Source: RYN-230 sp963841695 (lineage in GTDB: Bacteria; Actinomycetota; Actinomycetes; Streptosporangiales; Streptosporangiaceae). Taken from it: a stretch of DNA of 64,000 nt. Location: contig CAWJDQ010000014.1 of assembly GCA_963841695.1 (NCBI GenBank), positions 1-64,000 on the forward strand, given 5' to 3'. The notes beneath the pieces were generated by a model. That model saw only the letters and a list, made by a program, of their open reading frames with translations, had not been told where the DNA came from and searched no databases. Made by a program: the position numbers and the translations under genes. Positions 55,969 through 63,837 of this stretch are shown here, piece by piece. Position 1 is the stretch's first letter, and every line of letters starts with the position of its first letter.

Positions 55969-56759
55969 GCGTTCCCCAGTTCGCGTCCGCGGTCCCGGGC
56001 CGCCTCGATCGCGGCCAGCACCGCGGCCCGGACCCCGTGCCGCTCCAGCTCGCGGATCGCGGCGATGGTGGTCCCGCCCGGCGAGGTCACCGCCTCGCGC
56101 AGCAGCACCGGATGCTCACCGGTGTCGCGGAGCATGGTGGCCGCGCCGAACACGGCCTGGATGACCATCTCCATGGCCGTGCCGCGCGGCATGCCGAGCA
56201 GGATGCCCGCGTCCACCATGGCCTCGACCAGGAAGTAGACGTACGCGGGGCCGCTCCCCGACAGCGCGGTCGCCGCGTCCTGCTGCGACTCCGGGATGCG
56301 CAGCACCTTGCCGACCGGGCGGAGCAGCTCCTCGGCCCGGGCCAGGTGCTCCGGCCGGGCGAACGCCCCGGGCGAGATGACGCTCATCGCCTCGTCCACC
56401 AGGACCGGCGTGTTGGACATGACCCGGACCACCGGCACGTCCGCGCCGAGCCGGCGCTCGATCACCGCGGTGGTGATGCCGGCCGCCACCGAGATGACCA
56501 GTTTGTCCACGGGTACGTACGGCGCGATCTCGTCCAGCATCGGCAGCATGTCCTGCGGCTTCACCGTGATGATCAGGGTGTCCGCGCTCTTGGCCGCCTC
56601 GGCGGCCGTCGCGATGGCGATCCCGTACTCGACGCGGAGCTGCTCGGCCCGTTCCGGCCGCCGCACCACCGCGACCACCCCGGAGGGCGCCCGGCCCGCC
56701 CGCAGCAGCCCGGAGATGAGCGCCTCGCCCATCTTCCCGGCCCCGAAGACCCCGATCAT
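55965..56759 (-). CDS. proC: Pyrroline-5-carboxylate reductase
   Basis: 264 residues, intact. MIGVFGAGKMGEALISGLLR is the NADPH Rossmann loop; SADTLIITVKPQDMLPMLDE and SVAAGITTAVIERRLGADVP follow, and the C-terminal dimer domain includes ATALSGSGPAYVYFLVEAMV, GILLGMPRGTAMEMVIQAVF and LREAVTSPGGTTIAAIRELE. It reduces P5C to proline. It starts 32 bases after the proline dehydrogenase stop and overlaps acuC. Proline breakdown and synthesis thus appear in one operon, and a P5C pool could be shared. Confidence 0.95.
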   Translation of the reverse strand: MIGVFGAGKMGEALISGLLRAGRAPSGVVAVVRRPERAEQLRVEYGIAIATAAEAAKSADTLIITVKPQDMLPMLDEIAPYVPVDKLVISVAAGITTAVIERRLGADVPVVRVMSNTPVLVDEAMSVISPGAFARPEHLARAEELLRPVGKVLRIPESQQDAATALSGSGPAYVYFLVEAMVDAGILLGMPRGTAMEMVIQAVFGAATMLRDTGEHPVLLREAVTSPGGTTIAAIRELERHGVRAAVLAAIEAARDRGRELGNA

Positions 56760-56790
56760 GGTGTGGAGCCTACGCGGCCGGGCCTGGCCA

Positions 56791-57727
56791 TCACCGGGAC
56801 GACACCAGCGAGCGGGCGAAGAACGCGACGTTCGCGGGCCTGCTCGGCCAGCCGGCGGACCAGGTAGCGGTACCAGTCCTGGCCGTAGGGCAGGTACACG
56901 CGGAGCCGGGCCCCGGTGGCGGCCAGCCGCCGCTGCTCGGCCGGGCGGACCCCGTAGAGCATCTGGTACTCGTAGCTGTCCGGGGCCCGGGCGCCCAGCT
57001 CCGCCTGGGCCGCGGCGATCCGGAGCAGCCGCGGGTCGTGCGTGGCGATCATCGGGTAGCCGGGCCCGTCCATCAGCACCCGCAGCGCGCGGGCGTAACT
57101 GCGGTCCACTTCGTGGCGGCTGGCGTAGGCCACCTCCGCCGGGGCGTCGTACGCCCCTTTGCACAGCCGCACCCGGGAGCCGGCCTGCGCGAGCGCGGCG
57201 CAGTCCGCTACCGAGCGGCGCAGCGCCGCCTGGATGACCACGCCCAGGTCCGGGTGGTCGGCCCGGAGCTCCCGCACGATCCGCAACGTTTGGTCCACCC
57301 GGCTGTGACCTTCCATGTCCACGGTGACCGTGGTGCCGGCCGCCCGCGCCGCGGCGCAGATCCGGGCGATGTTCTCGGCGGCGGTCTTCTCCCCGTGCTG
57401 GGCCAGCCCGATGCCGACCGCGCTCGGCTTGACCGAGACCTCCGCCCGGCCCCCGCCGGCCAGCCCGCCCGCGGCCAGCTGGGCCAGCAGCGCCGCGTAC
57501 TCGGCGGTCACCGCGGCGGCCTGCTCGGGGTCGGTGGTGTCCTCGCCCAGGTAGTCCAGGCTGACCAGCAGCCCGCGCTGGAGCAGTTCCCGGCTGACCT
57601 GGACCGCCTGGGCGGTGGCGTCGCCGGCCACGTAACGGGCGACCACATCCCGGGTGAGCGGAGCCGAGGTGATCAGGTGCCGCACTCGGTCACTGTCCGA
57701 GGCGGCCAGCAACGTGCGCCGCAGCAC
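56791..57727 (-). CDS. Proline dehydrogenase (one frameshift)
   Basis: FAD enzyme oxidising proline to P5C. GTG 57727 after GGAGG. RRTLLAASDSDRVRHLITSA, LQRGLLVSLDYLGEDTTDPE, EVSVKPSAVGIGLAQHGEKT, TTVTVDMEGHSRVDQTLRIV, SRVRLCKGAYDAPAEVAYAS and YEYQMLYGVRPAEQRRLAAT define the PRODH barrel; RLRVYLPYGQDWYRYLVRRL is the substrate-binding C-terminus. One inserted base near 56845 hides the end, which restored reads PANVAFFARSLVSSR and stops at TGA 56791-56793. About 312 residues, the single-domain actinobacterial form. Confidence 0.92.
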
Positions 57728-57781
57728 CGTTATCGACCTCCAGTAGTTGCGCGGGTACCAGTCTGGCCCAGCCGCCGGCCG

Positions 57782-58804
57782 CTAACGGACCAGCCCGGGC
57801 CGGCGCTTCAGCGTCACGGTGACGTTAGCGCCCGCGTCCGGCGGCACGATGACCTCCTGCGCGGCCGGCAGGCCGTCCGCCCGCAGGGTCACGTCCACCG
57901 GGGTGGTCCGCTTGATCAGGGCCAGCCCGATCGGCCCCAGCTCGTAATGCCGCGCGGCCGAGCCGACGAACCCGATGGTGGCCTCGGCCAGCTGGACCGG
58001 GGCACCGTGCCCGGGCAGCCGGTCCTCGCTGCCGTCCAGGTGCAGGAACACCAGCCGCCGCGGCGGATGGCCGAGGTTGTGCACCCGGGCCACGGTCTCC
58101 TGGCCCCGGTAGCAGCCCTTGTTCAGGTGCACCGCCGACTCGATCCAGCCCACCTCGTGCGGGATCGTCCGGTGGTCGGTATCCAGTCCGAAGCGCGGGC
58201 GGCGGGCGGCGATCCGGAGCGCCTCGTAGGCCTGCATCCCGGCCAGGCTGAGTCCGGCGTCAGCGAATTTCGTTGCGGCGGTTTGCAGGTCGTGGCGGGC
58301 GACCAGCAGGTCGGTGCCGACCGCGCCATGCAGGGCGGCCGCGACTCCGTCCGGGAGCGTGCCGTCCGCCGCCGGGCCGGTGACCGTGAGCACCGCGTAC
58401 TCGCCCGTCACGTCGGCCGGCTCGACCCGGAGCATGAACCGCATCGACTCCAGGAAGGCCAGCAGCGCCCCGGCCGTGCCCGGCTCGACGTGCGCCCACA
58501 GCGCGTCACCGTCATCGGTGAGGGTCAGGTGATGCTCGATGTGGCCCTGCGGGCTGAGGATCAGTGCCTCGGCGGTCTGGCCGGGCTCGAGGTGCTCGAG
58601 GTCCTGGGTGCTCAGGCTGTGCAGCCAGGACCGCCGGTCGGGCCCGGCGATCCGGACCACGCCGCGGTGCGAGCGGTCCACCATCCCCGTGCCGGCGGCC
58701 AGCGCGCGCTGCTCCGCGTAGGGGTTCCCGTAGTGTGCGGCGACTCCCGCGTCGGGGTCGTCGCCCCGCACGGCGCCAGGGGCGTTCAGCAGCGGACTGT
58801 CCAT
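57782..58804 (-). CDS. ygfZ: Folate-binding protein YgfZ
   Basis: 340 residues, intact. The CAF17/YgfZ signature is HLNKGCYRGQETVARVHNLG (KGCYxGQE with the conserved Cys). The N-terminal GcvT-like part contains VVRIAGPDRRSWLHSLSTQD and SPQGHIEHHLTLTDDGDALW. YgfZ/IbaA-type proteins bind folate and help assemble or repair 4Fe-4S enzymes. It lies 9 bases after the Nur-like gene stop, so the two are likely one transcript. Confidence 0.92.
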   Translation of the reverse strand: MDSPLLNAPGAVRGDDPDAGVAAHYGNPYAEQRALAAGTGMVDRSHRGVVRIAGPDRRSWLHSLSTQDLEHLEPGQTAEALILSPQGHIEHHLTLTDDGDALWAHVEPGTAGALLAFLESMRFMLRVEPADVTGEYAVLTVTGPAADGTLPDGVAAALHGAVGTDLLVARHDLQTAATKFADAGLSLAGMQAYEALRIAARRPRFGLDTDHRTIPHEVGWIESAVHLNKGCYRGQETVARVHNLGHPPRRLVFLHLDGSEDRLPGHGAPVQLAEATIGFVGSAARHYELGPIGLALIKRTTPVDVTLRADGLPAAQEVIVPPDAGANVTVTLKRRPGLVR

Positions 58805-58813
58805 GCTGTCAAT

Positions 58814-59278
58814 CTATTCGGTGGGCCCGGGGGGCGGCGCCGCGCGGGGCGCCGGGCCGGGGCCCGCGCTCCGGCAGTCGGCGCAGCGGCCGAACACGGT
58901 CAGGTGCCCGACGTCGGTCTCGAAGCCGTAGTGCCCGGCCAGCGCGGTCACCAGCGGCTCCACCGCGTCCGGCCCGACCTGGGTGATCCGGCCGCACTGG
59001 GCGCAGACCAGGTGCACGTGCTCGGCCTCGGCGGCCAGGTGGTACCGGGGCGCGCCGTGGCCCAGATGGGTATGCGTGACCAGCCCGAGCTGCTCGAGGA
59101 GTTCCAGGCTGCGGTAGATCGTGGAGATGTTCACGCCGCGCGCGGTCTGCTGGACCGAGGCGCAGATCTCCTCGGGCGTCGCGTGCTCCAGCTTGGTGAC
59201 CGCCTCCAGCACAAGCTGGCGTTGCGGGGTGACCCGGTAGCCGCGGGCCCGCAACTCCTCGTCCCACGCCTGCGTCAT
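58814..59278 (-). CDS. Fur-family metalloregulator, Nur-like
   Basis: 154 residues, intact. The DNA-binding part is LRARGYRVTPQRQLVLEAVT and ARGVNISTIYRSLELLEQLG; THTHLGHGAPRYHLAAEAEH, VHLVCAQCGRITQVGPD and FGRCADCRS carry the metal sites. The order and spacing resemble the nickel regulator Nur of Streptomyces: a THTH pair, HVHL, and a His in DVGHLTVFGRC. One histidine expected just before HVH appears to be Ala/Glu. Metal specificity (Ni, Zn or Fe) needs direct test. Divergent from the leader RNA at 59.35 kb. Confidence 0.85.
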   Translation of the reverse strand: MTQAWDEELRARGYRVTPQRQLVLEAVTKLEHATPEEICASVQQTARGVNISTIYRSLELLEQLGLVTHTHLGHGAPRYHLAAEAEHVHLVCAQCGRITQVGPDAVEPLVTALAGHYGFETDVGHLTVFGRCADCRSAGPGPAPRAAPPPGPTE

Positions 59279-59323
59279 GGGCCGAGACTAACGCCGCGCT
59301 GGCGGGACCGCGAACAAACTCAT

Positions 59324-59353
59324 TTGCCTGCGCCCGGGGGGCTGTCGTAGCCT
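59324..59353 (+). promoter_or_regulatory. Promoter of the leader RNA
   Basis: TTGCCT (59324-59329) and TAGCCT (59348-59353) are separated by 18 bases, a good primary-sigma promoter. It lies 45 bases upstream of the Nur-like gene start on the opposite strand, so regulation by that protein is possible. Confidence 0.65.
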
Positions 59354-59388
59354 CAATTCCAACGCGGGAGAGGAGGTGGTCCAACAGC

Positions 59389-59427
59389 ATGCATAGCAGT
59401 AGGACTCGCGAGGTGGCTGTCCGCTAG
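59389..59427 (+). CDS. 12-codon leader peptide ORF
   Basis: ATG 59389 follows a very strong AGGAGGTGG by 9 bases, only about 30 bases after the predicted transcription start. It encodes MHSSRTREVAVR and stops at TAG 59425-59427. The ribosome-binding site is better than that of most full genes here. It is followed by mutually exclusive hairpins and an intrinsic terminator, the layout of ribosome-mediated attenuation. No similarity to a known leader peptide is claimed. Confidence 0.55.
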   Translation: MHSSRTREVAVR

Positions 59428-59588
59428 CCGCCGTCCCGCCGACGCACTGACGGGCCAGCCCGTCGTGCGATCACCGGCCCGTGCGTTGGGCCTCATTTTG
59501 CGGTTCGTACCGTGAGATGTCTGGCCCCGCGTGCCGCGCGCGAAGGCGGCGGCCGGCGAATACTCGGCAGACACCGGACCCCCGGGCT

Positions 59589-59661
59589 GACTGGTCTGTC
59601 CAACCAGTCCCCCGGCGGCTCACACCGAGCCGCCCGGGAGCCGCCCGGGGGTTTTAATTTT
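59589..59661 (+). terminator. Intrinsic terminator with competing antiterminator hairpin
   Basis: CCCCCGGCGGCTC (59609-59621) pairs with GAGCCGCCCGGGGG (59638-59651, one bulged C), directly followed by TTTTAATTTT. A second hairpin, GACTGG/CCAGTC (59589-59594/59604-59609), extended by CCGGG/CCCGG (59582-59586/59611-59615), uses the same bases and would prevent it. One of very few T-tailed terminators in the window. The gap to the peptidase start (59662-59842) holds AT-rich promoter-like sequence but no gene. Confidence 0.75.
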
Positions 59662-59842
59662 CCCTTTTCCCGGTTTTAGCGATGACCCGGCCGCTTGGCG
59701 TCTCATAACACAGAAATAGATAAAATCATCGGGCGCGCGGGAGAATTACTTCCGGGATAAGCGGCGGTTACTGCTGCGTTTACTTCCTATCCTGCGCGCG
59801 CCCGCGTAATGTCGGGGCTCACCGCACAGGAAAGGACGATAG

Positions 59843-60670
59843 ATGCGGAAGCTCCATCGCGCCGGCACTGCCGTCGCGGCCGCGGCCCTCGTGCTCACGC
59901 TCGGCGCGTTCACCCAGGGCGGGAAGCCCGCCGCCGTGTCGGTGTCGCCAGGCGGCCCGATGGTCGCCGCCGCCGGGCACGCTGCCGCGGCCAGCAGCGC
60001 CCGCCCGGGGCATACCGTCGTCCACTCGCTGAACTGGGCCGGATACGCCGCCAACCGGTCGGGGACCACCTTCCGCTCGGTGAGCGCCGCGTTCTTCGTG
60101 CCGTACGTGGACTGCTCGGCGGCCAGCCCGTCCTACTCCTCACACTGGGTAGGCCTGGACGGGCTGGGCTCGTCCAGCGTGGAGCAGCTGGGCGTCGAGG
60201 CCGACTGCTCGGGATCAGCGCCCCAGTATTACGCCTGGTATGAAATGTACCCCAAGCCGGTATCCGTGGCTTTCCAGGTGAGTGCGGGTAATGCAGTCCA
60301 GGCCAGCGTCACCTATCAGCGGTCCACCCGGAAATTCGTGCTGATGCTCCGGGACACCACCAATGGGATGCATTTCACCAGGACCCTCCAATGCGCGGCT
60401 AAAGTGTGCCTGCGCTCGTCGGCCGAGGTGATCAGCGAAGCCCCGTCGAACGGCTCGGGGGCCATTCTCCCGCTGGCGGACTACCGGGCGGCCAGCTTCT
60501 CCAGCATCTCGGTGGCCACCTCGAGCGGACACCGCAGCGGCCTGACGTCCCGGTACTGGAACACGTACCAGATCGTCGGGGTCGGCGACTCCAGCCACGA
60601 ACTGGCGGCCCAGCCCACCTCGCTGTTCCAGGGGCAGGCGTTCAGCAACTACTGGTTCCGGGCCAGCTGA
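59843..60670 (+). CDS. Secreted G1-family (eqolisin-like) acid peptidase
   Basis: 275 residues, intact, ATG 59843 after GGAAAGGA. A Sec signal peptide (LHRAGTAVAAAALVLTLGAF) and an Ala/Gly-rich propeptide come first. The mature domain starts VVHSLNWAGYAANRSGTTFR. Family features are YSSHWVGLDGLGSSSVEQLG (substrate loop, with the Gln region), QYYAWYEMYPKPVSVAFQVS, and LRSSAEVISEAPSNG with the catalytic Glu in SAE. Two cysteine pairs may form disulfides. G1 peptidases work at acid pH outside the cell. Codon use in the middle part is less GC-rich than its neighbours. Confidence 0.82.
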   Translation: MRKLHRAGTAVAAAALVLTLGAFTQGGKPAAVSVSPGGPMVAAAGHAAAASSARPGHTVVHSLNWAGYAANRSGTTFRSVSAAFFVPYVDCSAASPSYSSHWVGLDGLGSSSVEQLGVEADCSGSAPQYYAWYEMYPKPVSVAFQVSAGNAVQASVTYQRSTRKFVLMLRDTTNGMHFTRTLQCAAKVCLRSSAEVISEAPSNGSGAILPLADYRAASFSSISVATSSGHRSGLTSRYWNTYQIVGVGDSSHELAAQPTSLFQGQAFSNYWFRAS

Positions 60671-60691
60671 TCGGGGCTGGCTGATCGGGGC

Positions 60692-61228
60692 TCAGCTTCC
60701 GGTGCCGAGCGTCCCGGCCCGCTTCAGCTGCGCGGACAGGTGCGGCTGCAGCGGCTGGCCCATGGCGGCCATGTCGTAGGCCCAGCCCAGGTCCAGGTCC
60801 GCGCCGACCAGCCCGTAGAGCCGGTGGCCGGCCGTGACCTCCTTGGCCGTCGTGGTCCGGGCCACCACGTCGGTGCGCAGCTCGATCTTGGCCCCGTCGA
60901 TCTCCCCCACGTAGATCTCGGCGATCCCGGTCGGGTGGGCCAGGATCAGCTCGACCTGGCCGCCGGGCTGCGGCCGCCAGTACCCCGTCTCGGTGGCCAG
61001 CGGCCGGACCAGGTTCCCGTCCTCGTCCAGCAGCCAGCTCCGGCTGGCGTAGCTGAGGAACGGCTTGCCGTTGTGGCTGAACGTGATCTCCTGGCCGAAC
61101 CGGAAGCTTTCGATGGTCGGGTAGCCGCCGACCCCGGCACCTTCCCAGCGGCCGAGCAGGAAACTCAGCGGGGCCAGGTCGGGGTGCATCTCCGGCGGGC
61201 CCCCGGCCGGCCCGGGCCCGCTAGGCAT
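60692..61228 (-). CDS. Nitrobindin-like heme-binding beta-barrel (FABP-like) protein
   Basis: 178 residues, intact. LSFLLGRWEGAGVGGYPTIE carries the GxWxGxG signature; FGQEITFSHNGKPFLSYASR, ETGYWRPQPGGQVELILAHP and GIAEIYVGEID follow, and the C-terminal MAAMGQPLQPHLSAQLKRAG holds the proximal heme histidine. Nitrobindins bind ferric heme in a 10-strand barrel and can isomerise peroxynitrite or scavenge NO. ATG 61228 overlaps the end of the small membrane gene upstream by 8 bases. Confidence 0.9.
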   Translation of the reverse strand: MPSGPGPAGGPPEMHPDLAPLSFLLGRWEGAGVGGYPTIESFRFGQEITFSHNGKPFLSYASRSWLLDEDGNLVRPLATETGYWRPQPGGQVELILAHPTGIAEIYVGEIDGAKIELRTDVVARTTTAKEVTAGHRLYGLVGADLDLGWAYDMAAMGQPLQPHLSAQLKRAGTLGTGS

Positions 61229-61352
61229 GCGGCTTCTCCCCCGGGGCGGGCTCGCGGGTGGCCCGCAGCAGCCGCACCGACAGCAGTGCCGCCGCCGCCG
61301 TCACCGCCGCGAACGCGGCGACGAGGAGGATCCCGCTGACGATTCCCTGCAT
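61221..61352 (-). CDS. 43-residue single-helix membrane protein
   Basis: ATG 61352 with GGGAGGGTGGTC upstream; sequence MQGIVSGILLVAAFAAVTAA and ALLSVRLLRATREPAPGEKP. One N-terminal membrane helix and a basic cytoplasmic end. The stop lies inside the start region of the nitrobindin gene, so the two are translationally coupled. Function unknown. Confidence 0.65.
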   Translation of the reverse strand: MQGIVSGILLVAAFAAVTAAAALLSVRLLRATREPAPGEKPHA

Positions 61353-61444
61353 GACCACCCTCCCAACCAGAGCAGTGTACGGACCCCGCCGGAATGACGG
61401 ACGTCCGCCATGCCGGTCATCACCCGTCACGTTAAGGTGCGTGC

Positions 61445-61809
61445 ATGACCGCGCGGAGCCTTGTCATCAAGATCACTGCGGGTAAAGACGACCCGGAGCG
61501 ATGCAACCAGGCCTTCAACGTGGCGGCGGCCGCGATCGTCGGCGGCGTGCCGGTATCGCTGTGGCTGACCGGGGAGGCGTCCTGGTTCGCGCTGCCCGGC
61601 CGGGCCGCGGACTTTACCCTGCCGCACGCTCCCCCGCTCACCGACCTGCTGGCCACGTCCTGTCCGCGGGCACGGTGTCGCTGTGCACGCAGTGCGCGGC
61701 CCGGCGCGACATCGCCCCGGAGGACGTGATCACCGGGGTGCGCATCGCCGGCGCCTCCACCTTCGTGGCCGAGGTGATGGCGGACGGCGCCCAGGCGCTG
61801 GTGTACTGA
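61445..61809 (+). CDS. DsrE-family protein (one frameshift)
   Basis: SLVIKITAGKDDPERCNQAF, NVAAAAIVGGVPVSLWLTGE and FTLPHAPPLTDLLA are in the first frame; after a one-base loss near 61665 the protein continues with GTVSLCTQCAARRDIAPEDV and AGASTFVAEVMADGAQALVY. The DsrE/TusD fold and the CTQC cysteines suggest sulfur transfer or redox sensing. ATG 61445, about 121 residues. Divergent from the nitrobindin pair and convergent with gatD. Confidence 0.82.
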
Positions 61810-61821
61810 GACGGCCGCGGT

Positions 61822-62556
61822 TCAGGCCACCGGCACGGCGGCCAGCCGCTGCTCACGGAACCGGGTGGTCCAGGCCTCGTACTCGCCGTCCAGCGGCGGC
61901 AGCGTCCCTACCGCCCAGCCGAGCAGCAGGTCGGCCAGGCCCGGGTTGCGGACCAGGGCCGGGCCGTGCAGGTAGGTGCCCAGCACCTGGCCCGCGTAGG
62001 CACCCTCGGTCCCGTCCCCGTTGCCCACCCCGGTCAGCACCCGGGCCAGCGGCCGGGCCCCGGGGCCGATCCGGGTCACGCCCTGGTGGTTCTCGAACCC
62101 GCTCAGCCGGGGCACGCCCAGCGCGGGATCGACGTCGGCCAGGATCTCCCCGACGCCCCGGCGCTCGCCCCGGCCGCTGCGGATGTCCAGGATCTCCAGG
62201 CCCGCCACCGGCTGGCCTTCTTCACCGCCGAACTCGGCGCCGATCAGCTGATAGCCGGCGCAGACCGCGAACACCGCCGCGCCCTGGCCGGCCGCGGCAG
62301 CCAGCCCCCCGTCGGCGCGCAGCCGGCGGGCGGCCAGCACCTGCGGGAGGTCCTCCCCGCCGCCCAGCAGGTAGATGTCGCCGTGCCGGGGCACCGGCTG
62401 GTCGGAGTTCACGGACACGGCCTCGACCCCGATGCCGCGCAGCCGGGCCCGCCGCTCCAGGACCAGCAGGTTGCCCCGGTCCCCGTAGGTGCTGAGCAGG
62501 TCCGGATAGACCCAGACCAGGCGCAGGTTGGCAGGCCCGCGGGCGTGTGCGCCCAT
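61822..62556 (-). CDS. gatD: Lipid II isoglutaminyl synthase, glutaminase subunit GatD
   Basis: Class I glutamine amidotransferase of the CobB/CobQ type. LRLVWVYPDLLSTYGDRGNL is the GatD N-terminus, GAAVFAVCAGYQLIGAEFGG has the nucleophile Cys, FENHQGVTRIGPGARPL and QVLGTYLHGPALVRNPGLAD carry the catalytic His. 244 residues, intact. It supplies ammonia to MurT for amidation of the D-glutamate of lipid II. It starts 40 bases after murT. Confidence 0.93.
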   Translation of the reverse strand: MGAHARGPANLRLVWVYPDLLSTYGDRGNLLVLERRARLRGIGVEAVSVNSDQPVPRHGDIYLLGGGEDLPQVLAARRLRADGGLAAAAGQGAAVFAVCAGYQLIGAEFGGEEGQPVAGLEILDIRSGRGERRGVGEILADVDPALGVPRLSGFENHQGVTRIGPGARPLARVLTGVGNGDGTEGAYAGQVLGTYLHGPALVRNPGLADLLLGWAVGTLPPLDGEYEAWTTRFREQRLAAVPVA

Positions 62557-62595
62557 GCCGCTCTCCTTACCTGCCCGGGCCGCTGATGCCGGGGG

Positions 62596-63837
62596 TCACG
62601 CCGCCCGGCCGACGGCCGTGCGGATCTGCTGGAACGCCGTGTAGTTCGCGATCACGTCCAGGGTGCCGCCCGGGCTCACCCGGCTCACCGCGTCGTCGAT
62701 CCCGCTGACCAGCTCGAATCCCACCCCGTCGGCTTCCAGCCGGACCGCCAGGTCGAGCCCGCGTTCCCCGGACACGAACACCGGGCGGTCGCGGACGACG
62801 CGGTAGTCCACGTCCCAGAGCCAGGAGGTGTCCCGGCCGTCGGGGACCTGCGCGTTGACCGACAGCAGGACCGGCACCGGCGCGGGATCCAGCACGTCGA
62901 ACGCCTCGAGCCAGCCCGCCGGGTTCTTGGCCAGCAGCAGCCGCACCTGACGGCCGTCCCGTTCCACCTGGGTGTACCGGCCGGCCACCGAGGTGACCGA
63001 GCGCATCGTCTGCAGGGCCGCCGCCGGGCTGACCCCGAACACCTCGGCGACGGCCAGGGCCATCACCGCGTTGGACCGGTTGGCCCGGCCCGGCAGGGCC
63101 AGCGACAGCTCGGTCACCCGGCCCGCCGAGTCGATGACCGAGGAGCCGTCCAGCACCCAGCGGGCCGAGGGGCGGCTGAACTCGCACTCGTGGCACCGCC
63201 AGCCCAGGTCGTCCCGCCGCAGGTGCGATCCGCAGCGCGGGCAGCACCAGGAATCCTCGTGCCAGCGCTGGCCCGCCGCGACCCAGGTGACCTGATGAGC
63301 GCCGCTGGCCGCCCAGGCGATCAGCGGATCGTCCGCGTTGGCCACCACCCGGCAGTCCGGGGCCGCCTCGAACGCCTCCCGCCAGCGCCGGGCCACCAGC
63401 CAGATCTCCGCGGCCCGGTCCATCTGGTCCCGGCTGAGGTTGAGCAGCGTCACCACCCGCGCGTTCGTGGCCCGGAGCACGGACGGGACGTACTTCTCGT
63501 CCGTCTCCAGCACCGCGTACGGCGCCTCCGGGGCCTGGCCCAGCGCGGCGGCCAGCCCGGCCTCCATGTTCGCGCCGAACGCGTTCGAGGCCACCTCCTG
63601 GCCCAGCGCGCTGAGCGCCGAGGTGATCAGGCGCGTGGTCGTCGTCTTCCCGTTCGTCCCGGTGACCAGGACGATCTGCCGGTCGGCCGCGAGCAGCGAC
63701 AGCAGGCCCGGCTCCACGCGCAGGCCGATGACCCCGCCGATCACGGATCCGTCACCCCGCCCCGCGATGCGTGACATCCGCCCCGCGGCCCCGCCCAGCG
63801 TGGTCGCGACACGCGCCCGCATCGGAAGCTTGCCCAT
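62596..63837 (-). CDS. murT: Lipid II isoglutaminyl synthase, Mur-ligase subunit MurT
   Basis: 413 residues, intact, ATG 63837. IVLVTGTNGKTTTTRLITSA is the ATP-binding P-loop (residues about 55-74). CCPRCGSHLRRDDLGWRCHE and CEF form the zinc ribbon inserted in the Mur middle domain, a MurT hallmark. The C-terminal MurT domain has LLSVNAQVPDGRDTSWLWDV and VIANYTAFQQIRTAVGR. With GatD it converts D-iGlu to D-iGln on lipid II at the membrane. The remaining 160 bases to the window end contain no gene I can support. Confidence 0.93.
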   Translation of the reverse strand: MGKLPMRARVATTLGGAAGRMSRIAGRGDGSVIGGVIGLRVEPGLLSLLAADRQIVLVTGTNGKTTTTRLITSALSALGQEVASNAFGANMEAGLAAALGQAPEAPYAVLETDEKYVPSVLRATNARVVTLLNLSRDQMDRAAEIWLVARRWREAFEAAPDCRVVANADDPLIAWAASGAHQVTWVAAGQRWHEDSWCCPRCGSHLRRDDLGWRCHECEFSRPSARWVLDGSSVIDSAGRVTELSLALPGRANRSNAVMALAVAEVFGVSPAAALQTMRSVTSVAGRYTQVERDGRQVRLLLAKNPAGWLEAFDVLDPAPVPVLLSVNAQVPDGRDTSWLWDVDYRVVRDRPVFVSGERGLDLAVRLEADGVGFELVSGIDDAVSRVSPGGTLDVIANYTAFQQIRTAVGRAA

